DNA of 64,000 nt from Lathyrus oleraceus. Its lineage: Eukaryota > Streptophyta > Magnoliopsida > Fabales > Fabaceae. The stretch lies in the NCBI RefSeq assembly GCF_024323335.1, contig NC_066581.1, positions 183,182,330 through 183,246,329 on the forward strand, written 5' to 3'. The notes under the pieces are model-generated. The model ran no database searches, was not told the origin of the DNA, and was given only the letters and a program-made list of their open reading frames with translations. Shown here piece after piece: positions 1 through 10,094 of the stretch (its first letter is position 1; each line of letters begins with the position of its first letter). Made by a program: the position numbers and the translations under genes.

Positions 1-1835
1 TTCTTTTATATTTATGCTTTATTATTCATATTTCTTTTTTTTATTTATTGTTTAATAATATGATTTGTATTTTTCTTTTAATTGCATCATGCATTCGAAA
101 CCATTTTAAAATTATAAAAATCATATTTTTCTTGATTTAATATCGAGCCCCTTTTTCACACCCTTGTAAGTCGATTGCTTTTTAAGCATCGCCATCAACC
201 TCACATAGCTTACTCTTGGGCTTTCTTACAATGAGCCAGTTCTCTTGCACTTACACTCATACTTTACATTATTTGTTGTTTGGGCCCGATTTAATCATTC
301 CAATATTTTGAATCCCCATTTGACAAAATGTACCCCACTCCCCCGATGTGTAATAATCTTGTACTATTTTATTTCTCTATTGCTTGGTTGTTTAGTTAGA
401 TACTAATATAAGAATAAAATCAACAATTTCAAAAAATACAAAAAATATGACTCGATCCAACGTCGAGTACTTTCTCAATAAACGAACCAACTCATTTCTC
501 CCTCCTATTCCATCCCATTTCAAAACTTCATCAAATGCTTGATCCAACGTCAAGCCATTTTTCATAATAAAAAACTCAAAAAATATTAATTTATAGTTAA
601 GACCTTTTCAATAAAGATGGAAGTGGAACGTGGTGTATACCACGCACTCCTGAGACTAGGATTCGAGATGTATATCTCGCCAATCCTAGCTTTCTCTATC
701 ATCCAAATTTATCCACTTTGTTCTCTCGAACACTCATTCAAATTTCTCAAACGTCCATCAATACTTGATCTAGGTCAAGTCATTTTCACAACAAAACTCA
801 AAACACCTAATTCTTACTTAAACACTCTTTCAATAAAGGTGGAAATGGAACATGGTGTATACCATGCACTCCTGAGGTTAAGATTCGAGACATATGTCTC
901 GCCAATCTTAACTCTCGCCATCGCCTAAAATTGTCAACGCGGTTTCGTCAAACCCTTTCTCAATCAAATTCCAAAATACTTAATTCCTATCTTAAACTCT
1001 TTCAATAAAGATGGAAATGGAACATGGTGTATACCATGCACTCCTGAGGCTAGGATTCGAGATGTATATCTCGCTCATCCAAGTTCTCGCCATCACTCAA
1101 AATACATCCAACCAATCAAACTCTTTTCTCGCCGCCGTGCGATTAATCAAAAACCTTTTTCATAAACGAAAGGTATCTTGTCTTAAGTGATACAAAACAA
1201 TGTTTCGGCCACGATTGTTGAGCAGAGATAAATGACGCTTTTCCGAATGTAGATTTATAAATCCGTTCGATGTGTGGTACACGTCCACTCCTCATCTGTT
1301 TTGGGTAAAACGATGTTTTCGTCAATTAATACGATATGACTTTCGCTAAAATTGACCAACAAACAAACATTTTTCTACCCAGAACTACGTAAGCCTTGAT
1401 TTCTCTTTTGAGATACGTAGGAGCAGGATTTTTAAATCTTGTCAGGCCCACTAATAAAAAACTTAGGTTTAGCCCTTCGTCAAAAATCCAAAAACATTTC
1501 TCCTATCTTCTATTCTTTCATTCCCACCTAATAAATTGAAAAGCCTAACATTTCAAACTAACATTAATGCACACAACTGACCTAATGGTTCCCGTTGAGT
1601 ACAACGGACGTGAGGGGTGCTAATACCTTCCCCTTGCGTAATCGACTCCCGAACCCTGATATTGGTTGCGATGACCATATCTTATCCTTTCTTTTGTCTT
1701 GGGTTTTATCGATATTTCCCCTTTCCTTTTTAGGAATAAATAAAGTTCGGTGGCGACTCTGTTTAGTCCATCATTGCGAGCGTGCGATCGCGCTTCGCTT
1801 TGAAGTCGTATCCCCATTTTTTTCGAGGTGCGACA
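1..1835 (+). mobile_element. 3' part of a Tat-type Ty3/gypsy LTR (start lies left of the window)
   Basis: The right end terminates in TGCGACA at 1829-1835, the same terminal motif as the Ogre LTRs here. Just inside it are the usual Tat/Ogre LTR modules: a GTGAGGGGTGCTAATACC block near 1610, and GGTGGCGACTCTG near 1748. A short exon-like ACGTAG box lies near 1410. The body is AT-rich and does not align by eye with the three Ogre LTRs, so it belongs to another family. What follows (1836 on) matches Ogre 3' untranslated sequence, so this LTR was inserted there. The candidate target duplication CCTAC (1836-1840) cannot be checked because the left end is outside the window. No PBS follows, so it is a 3' LTR or a solo LTR. 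No coding capacity is seen. Confidence 0.7.
605..1100 (+). repeat. Three direct repeats with an internal palindrome
   Basis: Units begin near 605, 828 and 1000 (spacing about 223 and 172 bp). Each carries TTTCAATAAAG, then a palindromic GTGTATACCA-type core, CACTCCTGAG, and a second short palindrome around ATTCGAGA...TCTCG. The short open frame over the first two units is a by-product of the repeat. Confidence 0.75.
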
Positions 1836-2117
1836 CCTACGTTGCCGACGGAATTATCACAAGAAAATGGAGAACAAAGTTCAAATGGAGAAAAGGAGAT
1901 ACGGGGTGTCTTCTGGAGAATGGGGTTCACAATGACGATCGAGAGTTATCGTCATGCGACTGGGGTTCAAATGGAGAACGGGGTTCATTGTTTGGCAGCA
2001 AGAGTGACATGAAGTTGTCAGGGCTCAAATGCGGTGATCAGGGATCATCCGCGCGAAAGAAAAAATATTTATGTAGGGGTCCAAGAAAAAGAAAAAAGAA
2101 TCAAAGAAGTTTTGGGG
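1836..2117 (+). mobile_element. Left fragment of the host Ogre 3' untranslated region
   Basis: This aligns by eye with 19495-19800 inside the inner Ogre: GTTGCC..CGGAATTATCAC, then repeated GGGGTTCAAATGGAG-type phrases, then a poly-purine AAGAAAAAG run. It ends with TGGGG at 2113-2117, the left copy of the target duplication. Its continuation resumes at 24868. Confidence 0.8.
2113..2117. repeat. Target-site duplication of the inner Ogre, left copy
   Basis: TGGGG directly precedes the LTR start and recurs directly after the 3' LTR (24868-24872). Five base pairs is the usual size for Ty3/gypsy integration. Confidence 0.92.
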
Positions 2118-3368
2118 TGTAACACAAAATTTGCACTCCTCTCTTGGGACTAGCTTAGCATATTGCATCTTATTTTGTAGGACATTAGTCATTGCATATT
2201 GCATATCATGGGAAAATAGACAAGTCATCCTCCTAAGTCTTTCTTAGAAGATAGAGAGGTGAAGAGATGCAAGCCTGAGGGTCTCATAAATTGATCACTA
2301 ATCATCTGAGGTTTGTGCTTCAATTAGGGTTTCTTGGTCCTTCAAGGAGTTTGAGCATTATCTTTTTGGTAAGGGTACATCATCATCATCATGGTTATGT
2401 CATTCTCAAGGGGCTCACTGTTCATGCTCAGATTCCTTGGGATTAGGGTTTTGACCTCTGGTCAACCCTAATCAGTTACAGTCTACCAGTCAGGGTTCAT
2501 CAAGGAGATGGGGTTTATTTGCTTGGATGAGGATCATATGATTATTATATGGAGCTTACAAGAGCTAGGGGTTCATTTTGGATCCAATTCCTCAAGTGGT
2601 TGAGGCTCAAGCTGATCAGAGCATTTCCAAGTCATGTGTCAACCAGAAAGTCAACAGAAAGTCAACTGAGGGTTAGGAGGTGGAGAAATCAGTTTCAACA
2701 TCTCATTCATGTTCAAAAGAGGCTTATTAATCATGTCAAATGCATATCTTGAAGAATTTGAGGTCAGATCAAAAGTTTCCCAAAATGGAAAGTGACCTAT
2801 AATTGAAAGTTTCCCAAAATGGAAAGTTTTTTGTTCAAATTCAACTTGATCTTGCATCATCAAAGAAGCTTCAAATGAAATTTTGTCCAACATGAAAGTT
2901 GAAGATCTCTTTCTCCCATTTCCAAAAAGTCCAAGATCATGAATTTATGATGAATGGTTGAAGAGATATGATCAAATCATTGCCAAGGATGCATGGAACT
3001 TCAAAAGGCCATAACTTTTGATTCATAACTCCAAATTTGGTGGTTCTTTTTGCAAAATGCTTGTCATGACATGAAGTTTCCAAAACATCCATCACATTGC
3101 ATGAATTTCCATCATATGATCATTTGTGCATTCAAGTCAATTTTGGAGGGAAAATTCAAAATTCAAAATTGGTGCATTGTATGGACAAAATACCATTGCC
3201 AATGTGTTTAAAAAATGATTTTGAGTGACTTTGATCAAGCACATGGCACTGTTCACGTCCATTTACTACATGCACCATGCAAATTTCCAATTTTTGTCAC
3301 CACACCTTATCTTGCTTAACTTCAACTAAACCTTGATTAATTTTAATTAAAATAGGATTAGCACATGG

Positions 3369-3376
3369 TATATATA
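3369..3376 (+). promoter_or_regulatory. TATA box of the inner Ogre 5' LTR
   Basis: TATATATA stands in an otherwise conserved block followed by CTAAATCATAACAGAATT. The other two Ogre LTRs have a TATA element in the same place followed by a similar ATCATAAC phrase (27086, 54432). This suggests a transcription start about 30 bp downstream and marks the end of U3. Confidence 0.7.
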
Positions 3377-3740
3377 CTAAATCATAACAGAATTTCAGGG
3401 GGTTAATCACAATTCACCATTTCTAGATCTAGTTTTCATTTCCCTCCAAAATTTTCTCCCAATCTTAATTCAAATTTTTCTCACATAAGCCTTGAATCTT
3501 CTTCCATATTCTGGTTCTCTAGTGTTGATTTAGCATAGATCAAGCCTTGGATCATCAAGTTTGGACCAGAATTGTGCATGTGAAGTTCAAGAGCATAACC
3601 CTGGAAAATGCAAATTGAGCTAGATCTACACGTTTCCAAGCATCAATTTCATCATCAAACTTCATAACAAGTGATTTAGAGTGGATTTGCATGCTTGCCT
3701 GGCCTGGAATCTACAGAATTCAAGAACTGATCTTCAAGAG

Positions 3741-5208
3741 GTCACATTTTCGATCACCTTAATTCTCTGTTTTATGTGTATAATATTGTAGAACATTAGA
3801 TGCTGATCAATCTGATATAAATTTCGTGCGATTTGGATAAGAATTGAGAGAGATATGCTTGATTGAAGTTTTGAATGTTAAAATGATTTTGATTCGTTTT
3901 GCATGATTAATGATGAATTAGCATGAAATGTTTGTTGATCTATAATCTACATGACATGAGGATTTGAATGATGTAAAAAATTTGAAATTCTGGAAAATTT
4001 GGTAAAATTCTGGAAAATTGCTTGAACATTCATGCTGTTCTTCATCATCTTCGTGAAGAAGATGATGTTCTTCATCTAGCGACGCCCTAGCGTCCGCGTC
4101 TGTCCGACGCTAATATGAACTAGGGTTTTCGCTGCCAAAACGGCAGCGTTTCAGTGCATGGCGCTTCATTTGAATTCGTACCAGGCTCGATTCCTGGCGC
4201 TAGCACTTTTTCAAATTTAACCTTCATTTCCTTTTTCCCTCCTATTTCACATGCTATGTCACATTTTAATTCCATTTTTTTCCCAAACTTTGAAAATTCA
4301 TAACAATTTGAAAAATGCTCCAATTGATCCCATTCTTTGTGCAAATTGATCCTTAGAATGTCTAGAATTTTATGATGTGAATTTCTGAAGTTGTGCATGG
4401 CTGGATTTTGAATGGTGCTAGAAGATGTGCACATGTGTACATTTGTGACCTTGCCTTGCTCTTTCTATTGTGAAATGCTTGATATTGATCCAATTGCTAC
4501 CAAATTTTGCATGATGATTCTTGACATGATAATTGACATTTTGGTTTTTGTTTGACATTTTTTCCATGTGTCATTTCTGTTTTATGCATGTGTTAACATG
4601 GTGTGACAATTTGTGTCACACATTTGGTTGATCAACTTGTGCAATTTCATTTCCATATCAAATGACCTTGGATGCTTTTGATTTTTTGTATGATGATCAT
4701 GTTGAATGTGTTGTATGCTCATGAATTTTTCCAGAATTATTTGAATCATTTCTGTTTTGATTTGGATTTCTCATTCTCAATGTCCAAATGTGAGCTTTGA
4801 AATTGTCTTTGACTTCACTTGCAGATGAAATGCCTTTGCTTGGTGATTTTGTTTTGGTCCTTTTTAGGACATGTTAATATGTGTTTGAAGTTGTATTGTG
4901 TTGGATTTCAGCTTCTGTTTTGAATTTTTTCTTCACCTTTGACCCTAGGCTTTGACCTAGTGGTTTGGACTTACATGTGAGCTTTGAATTTCAGGACCAA
5001 GCACCTAATCTCCATGGTTGATGTTGCTTCATCATTTGAATGTTGATATTTGCTATTGATTGCTAACATTTGTTTGTTTTGTAGGTTGATGATATCTTAC
5101 TTGAGTTTGCCTTATGGCTTATATGTTGTACATTGGGATTGTCTGTTTGTTGTTGGCTGTTGTCTGTTTGTCTGAATACTGTACTGATTTATTTAGTTGT
5201 TTACACAG
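3741..5208 (+). promoter_or_regulatory. Putative leader intron(s) in R/U5: weak donor and three acceptor-like sites
   Basis: A weak AG|GT donor-like site lies at 3741, 372 bp after the TATA box. Three acceptor-like sites follow: TTTCAG at 4994, TTTTGTAG at 5084 (branch-like CTAAC at 5063-5067, 17 nt upstream) and ACACAG|GTACC at 5208. All are preceded by T-rich DNA. The same three sites occur in order in the host LTR (28720, 28805, 28945) and the third Ogre LTR (56329, 56419, 56545). This is a sequence-based prediction. Which donor pairs with which acceptor is not resolved. Confidence 0.45.
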
Positions 5209-6212
5209 GTACCTAAGTTGCCTTAAGTTCATTTGAACTTTGCTTTGCTTGGCTTGTGGTTGGCATACCACTTAGGTAACTTCTTGATCTTCATGTAGTC
5301 TGGAAGACCTGTCATGTTATGTTGGCAGGCACCTGTCTGAAGCCCTCCTTAAGAGGCAATGTTTGTGCTTGTTTAATTTTGTGCCTTGTACATTCAAAGA
5401 CCTCCTAAGTGAAGAGGCATTGGCAGATAATAGGGATGTGTAATCCATCCCCTACTATTCTGTTGTGTCATTCATCTTGCTCACACCATGTGTTGATGCA
5501 TTTTGAATAAAAAAACCCAAAATCTTGTAGTGTCAGTTATGTGGAGAAGAGTTCCTTCATTCTGAACTCCCGCACTTTCTATTGATTAAAGCTCTCCCAG
5601 GCCAGGGATAAGAGCTATGAGGCACACCCCTCATTCCCGTTTCCTCTGCTTCACCCTAACTCTCAATGTTAGGGTTAAGAGCTCAAAACACCCATTTCCA
5701 GTTGGTTTGTTTGTCAAGGTCGATATGACCCCTTGACTAAAACCTAACCTTGATTGAGCCCCTTGGTTATGTATAGTGTGTGCTGACTGCTTTTGATGTT
5801 TATCTGCTTAGCTTCTCATCTCCTTTCTGTAGGAGTCGTATGATCAACGTTTGAGGAAAGTTGACGTATGTAGAGATAGACTTGAGTTGACTCACTGCCT
5901 GTGTGAGTCAAACTCTTGTTAGAAACCTCAACCTAGGACTATTGTGGATTACATGACAACTATTAAGCTCGAGTCAGTCTCCCTTCTAGTTTGTCATTTC
6001 CCGGTCTCTGGTTAGGATAGAAATTTCTCCTCTGTTAAGGGGAACTACGTTGCCCTGATCCTCATACCAGATGAGGTACGTTGGCAGGAGATCGAGCGAG
6101 ATCTCTCCGGGCACCCTTTTTTATTTTTGTGTGTGTTTGCTTGACAGTTATTAGGCTCGAGTTCCAGACTCCCTTTTAGCTTGTCTGTTTGATAACCTCT
6201 TGTGTGTGGGTG

Positions 6213-6430
6213 TGGAGTCTGATGTAAGTCCAACGATTGGCATTCGGTTTCTCGTTTGTTGGTTGTTGTGTGGAGTCTGAAGTAAGTCCAGCGATTGGCA
6301 GTCGGTTTCCTGTGTTTGTTTGTGTGTTCGGAGTCTGATGTAAGTCCAGCGATTGGCATTCGGTTTCCTTGTTTGTGTTTGTTGTTTGGAGTCGGACGTA
6401 AGACCAGCCATTGGCAGTCTGTTTCCATTT
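6213..6430 (+). repeat. 58-bp minisatellite in U5, four copies
   Basis: Units carry GGAGTC(T/G)GA..GTAAGTCC, then AGCGATTGGCAGTCGG-like sequence and GTTTCC. GTAAGT-type motifs start at 6224, 6282, 6340 and 6398, exactly 58 bp apart; the last is GTAAGA. Related arrays with other periods sit at the same place in all Ogre LTRs of the window. Confidence 0.9.
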
Positions 6431-6860
6431 GCGTGTTTGCTTTGACGTCTCAGCGTTTGTGCGTGTGTTTTGTTTCGGCGTGCGTTAGCCGAACTACGGT
6501 AGCTCTGATTCTCATTCCAGATGAGATACGTAGGAATAGGATGCGATATCCTAGCGAGCCCGTTCCCCTCTTCTTCCATCTGTGTTTTATTCCAGTGTGC
6601 GTGCATTCTTTGAGCAGTTATTTAGCAACCTTTTTCTATTCTTTTGAGCGTGGATCCCGTCGAGTACGACGGACGTGAGGGGTGCTAATACCTTACCCTT
6701 GCGTAACCGACTCCCGATCCTTGCAATCTCCGTTCGTAAGACCAATTCCTTTCTAGGTTTACTTCGAGCGTTTCCTTTCCCTCCTTTGGGATAAATAACG
6801 CACGGTGGCGGCTCTGTTTGTTTGTTTTTCCCGCCGGTTGTTTTTCGCGGATGCGACAGC

Positions 6861-6879
6861 TGGCGACTCTGCTGGGGAC
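6861..6879 (+). promoter_or_regulatory. Primer-binding site of the inner Ogre (tRNA-Arg type)
   Basis: TGGCGACTCTGCTGGGGAC lies 2 bp after the LTR end. It matches the complement of the 3' end of a plant tRNA-Arg, the primer known for Ogre elements. The third Ogre has the same sequence at 57974. Confidence 0.9.
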
Positions 6880-7907
6880 TAGAAGTTGACCTCTTGCTGG
6901 TCCATCTTCCCTAAGCGAGTCTTTCCTAGCGCTCTCTAGGATAGTTTAGGTTGCTTGTGCTGCTCTATTTATTGCATTTATGATTATTATGTTGTGTATA
7001 TATTTGCATAAATGTTTGTATGCATCATATTATCATTGTGCTGAATCTGTATAGGTTGGTTCCTTTGTTTGGGGTGGGTGTTCTGAGTGGGGCTAAAACC
7101 CAGGCCCGAGTATACACCTAGGATTAGTGTGGTCTCACGTTCCTCACATGTTGGTTGGGCATGTTGTTGCGACGTGACATACCACAAGCCGAACGAGGTT
7201 CTTCTGAGAGAGCTCTTCCATTGTGGAGTATTCCACTTTGGTCGAGTTACCTCTTTAGAGCTGTTGACTTCGGTGACTGTTCCTTCCCGGATCTTTGGTT
7301 TAGACGATCTTATGAGAGCTGCAACGGCACACCCGAAAGGGCAAACCCGTTGAGTATCTTTGCCCGATTGTCGAGACCATTATCCGCCTTAGGATGACCT
7401 GATTAGAATTCACCTGTGAAGGGAGGGTTTGATTCTTACAGATGCATGTTCTGATGGTGACTCTTTGTTGGTGACTGTTGGGTCCTATTTATAAGTCGGA
7501 TTTATGGATATTTATTTCTGAGACGCCAGAGTTCTGTCCATGGTATTTATCAGTGGGGATCCGTTTATTTCAAGATTCCCTGGGTTGATTCAGAGATTGT
7601 TGTGGCTATCAGTTCAGTGTTTTCTTTGTGATGATGGTGATGATGGTGATGTATCCTTCCGTTCCGTTTATTTCGGAACCCCAAGTCGGATTTGTGGTTA
7701 CTCAGTACCTCAGATGGTTGTGATCAGTTCAGAGACCGGGGCTTCTGTACAGTTGATGATCAGATGACTTGGAGGATGACACAATGCATTGCATTCATGC
7801 ATCAGCATCATTCTCATTTTGCATTTATCCGCATCTAACTCATGTTTATCCATATGCAGGGGATATTCTTGATTGAGATCCTGGTTAAGAGACTTCTTTG
7901 CTCAGAT
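6880..7907 (+). other. Internal leader between PBS and ORF1
   Basis: About 1 kb of non-coding DNA conserved with the third Ogre (57993-59042), including a block GTGGGTGTTCTGAGTGGGG and the phrase CCCGAGTATACACCTAGGA. It contains many ATGs and stops. The last 25 bases carry a branch-like CTAAC (7835-7839) and ATATGCAG|G (7859), an acceptor-like site conserved in the third Ogre. The open frames at 7087-7397 and 7540-7767 are not conserved as protein and are not called. Confidence 0.75.
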
Positions 7908-9650
7908 ATGAGGCCCGGTTTGAAGGAAGATGTTGTTTACAGTTTCTTTGATCCAAAGATCAGTGTGCTGAAAGAGATGATAGCATTGATTGCGCCTGAC
8001 CATGTGGGGATGTTCCGTGAGACTTATGGGGGTATTCTGAAGATGGTTTTCAGACTCACTAACAGGGATAGGAGCGCCATCCATACTCTTCTCCAGTTTT
8101 ATGATCCCGGTTTGAGATGCTTTGTCTTCCCGGATTACTTATTGGGGCCTTTGAGGGAGGACTATGCTGGTATCCTGGGTACTCAGATCAGAAATCAGGT
8201 CCCTTTCTATGCTACTAAGGAAGAACCTGATATTGGTGGGATCTCCCGTGCTCTTTATTTGAGCCCTGAAGTGACTAAAGGAGGTCTGAAGGAGAAGGGA
8301 AAGTTACCTGGTTTTCATCTGAGTTTCCTGGAGGCTAAAGCCAAGGAGCATGCTGATTTGAGTGATTGGAAAGTTGTCTGTGCTTTGATTGCTGTGAGCA
8401 TTTATGGAATCACCCCGTTCCCTAACCAGAAGAACTTTGTGGATATTAATGCCATCCGTTTGTTTGCTCAGAGGAATCCTATTCCTACTCTGGTTGGGGA
8501 TGTCTATTACTCGGTCCATAATCGGAACGAGAAGAGGCGTGGGGGATTGATCAGATGTTGTGCTCAGCTACTGTACAAATGGTTCATGGGTTATTTGCCT
8601 TCCAAGGGTGCTTTTGTTCTTCTTGACCATACTGTAAATTGGGCGACCAAGTTGATGGGTTTGCGAGCCAAAGACATAGCTTGGACTCACAGTAGTGGGG
8701 TTGGACAAGATTTCATTTGCAGTTGTGGGGGTTTTCCCAATGTGCCTCTTATAGGAGTTCAGGGTTGCATTAATTATAACCCGACACTTCTTAAGAGACA
8801 AATGGGATTCGCTATGGAGGTTCCTCCTCTCAAGAGTGAGATTCAGGAAACTTTCTACTTCCCGGTTGAGGGTAACCAGTCACGGTTGAGGCAAATGTCT
8901 GATGCATGGCGCAACATTCAAAGGAAAGGCAAGTTTTCTTGAGGTAGAGCTAATAACAAGTCTTTTCCTCCATTTGATGATTGGCTCAGCAAGAGAGTGG
9001 AGCTCACTTGTCTACCATTTCCTATGGGTGATCCTTGGTATCCGTTGATTGAGGAATCTCATTCTTCTGTCAGTATGGAAGAGTTCCTGGAGATGAAGAG
9101 GGAGAGAGATCAGCTGCACGCAGAGAAGACTGAATTGGAGATGAGTGTTGCTAGGATTCAGATGGCTAATCAGGAGATCAAAGGGAAAATGGAAGACCAG
9201 GATAAGAGACATGCTCTTGAGGTGAAGCGCTTTGAGATAGACACCGCTTATTATGGCAAGGTCAGCCAAGCTTTAGAGTCATCCACAAGGGAGCACGACA
9301 TCACCAAGGAGAGGTTGGCTAGAGCTTCGAAGGTCATCGAAGATGAGAAGAGGAGACAAATCCTTGTGAGGGATCAGAGGGAAGACAGAGTCAGAACCCT
9401 TATCGCTGAGTGGGAGGCAAAGCTGAAGATTAAGGAAGCAGAGAACGTGAAGATCATTGCTGAGAGAGAACATTATATTGCCGAGAGAGATCATTATCTT
9501 GCTGAGAGGGATCATTACTTCCGACAGATGAAGATTCATCAGAAGGAAATAGGAAGATTGCAGCAGGAGAACACCGAGCTCAGGTTCGCCGCGAAGTTTA
9601 CCAGGATGGTTGATGATGTAGGGCCTTCTGTGGGACCTTCGTCAGTTTAG
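7908..9650 (+). pseudogene. Ogre ORF1 protein (extra ORF upstream of gag), one in-frame stop
   Basis: About 580 codons, aligning end to end with the intact ORF1 at 59043-60764. A longer reading frame opens at 7842, but the ATG at 7908 (MRPGLKEDVV) is preferred because the third Ogre has the same Met and a stop in the aligned leader. The N-terminal two thirds is the globular domain found in many legume Ogre ORF1 products (I recall it as DUF7745, related to plant mobile domains). The motifs CCAQLLYKWFMGYLP and GCINYNP lie in it. The last third (from about 9070) is a charged coiled coil with repeated AERDHY heptad-like units. A TGA at 8940-8942 truncates the protein before the coiled coil. The function of ORF1 is unknown. 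Certain as to family, not as to role. Confidence 0.9.
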
Positions 9651-10094
9651 ACCTCTCTTATTTGTGTTGGATTACCGTCAGGCATGTTGACGGAATTCAC
9701 TTGCTTGTATTTCCTTTCTGTTTCTGGAGAATTGTATTTTGATTTGTATCAGACTTGATGTATGACTCTTGCACTTGCAGTGCACTTTGGATATACAGTG
9801 GTTATTTTCAGTCAATGATTGATCTTCAAAGCTTTATTTGCTTTGCCATGCTTCACTCACACAACACACACATGGTCGAGTGATATCTTTGCTAAATCAT
9901 ATATCTCTGCTCTGTATGGCAAAATCAAATGATGAATGTCAGAATATTGTTGCCGGATTATTGTCTGTCTCGATGAAACCAGGATCGAAACACAGAGTGT
10001 TCCTCATTTGGATAGATATTGCATTCATGCATAATCATAATAACTTGTCTTCTATTTTGCAGGTGTCAGTTTCTAACGTGCTTGATTGTTTTAG
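9651..10094 (+). other. ORF1-gag spacer with acceptor-like sites
   Basis: The spacer is non-coding in both Ogres, with conserved blocks such as TTGGATTACCGTCAGGC right after the ORF1 stop. It ends with two acceptor-like sites: TTTTGCAG (10055-10062), and branch-like CTAAC (10073-10077) followed 17 nt later by TTTTAG (10089-10094). The gag coding frame conserved with the third Ogre begins exactly after the latter. Confidence 0.55.

Larger units (their letters stand above)
2118..6858 (+). repeat. 5' LTR of the inner Ogre (4741 bp)
   Basis: Nearly identical to 20144-24867. It has TG...CA ends, a TATA box at 3369-3376, a leader with splice-like signals (4993-5208) and a 58-bp minisatellite in U5 (6213-6430). 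U3 is about 1.25 kb and R/U5 about 3.4 kb, an unusually long transcribed LTR portion. One visible structural difference from the 3' LTR is about 20 extra bases near 4000 (a short tandem copy of ATTCTGGAAAAT). The open frames at 4120-4434 and 6045-6606 on the minus strand lie inside the LTR and are not genes. Confidence 0.96.

Noticed and set aside
4120..4434. Minus-strand 104-codon frame, also present at 22128-22442
   Set aside because: It occurs twice only because it lies in both LTRs. It is antisense to the LTR leader and has no homologue in the other Ogre LTRs.
5505..5513. AATAAA as the Ogre polyadenylation signal
   Set aside because: It is present in the inner Ogre LTR only; the host and third Ogre LTRs lack it at the aligned position, so the R/U5 border is left open.
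6861..6879. Possible tRNA fragment
   Set aside because: It is the primer-binding site, complementary to the tRNA end, not a tRNA gene.
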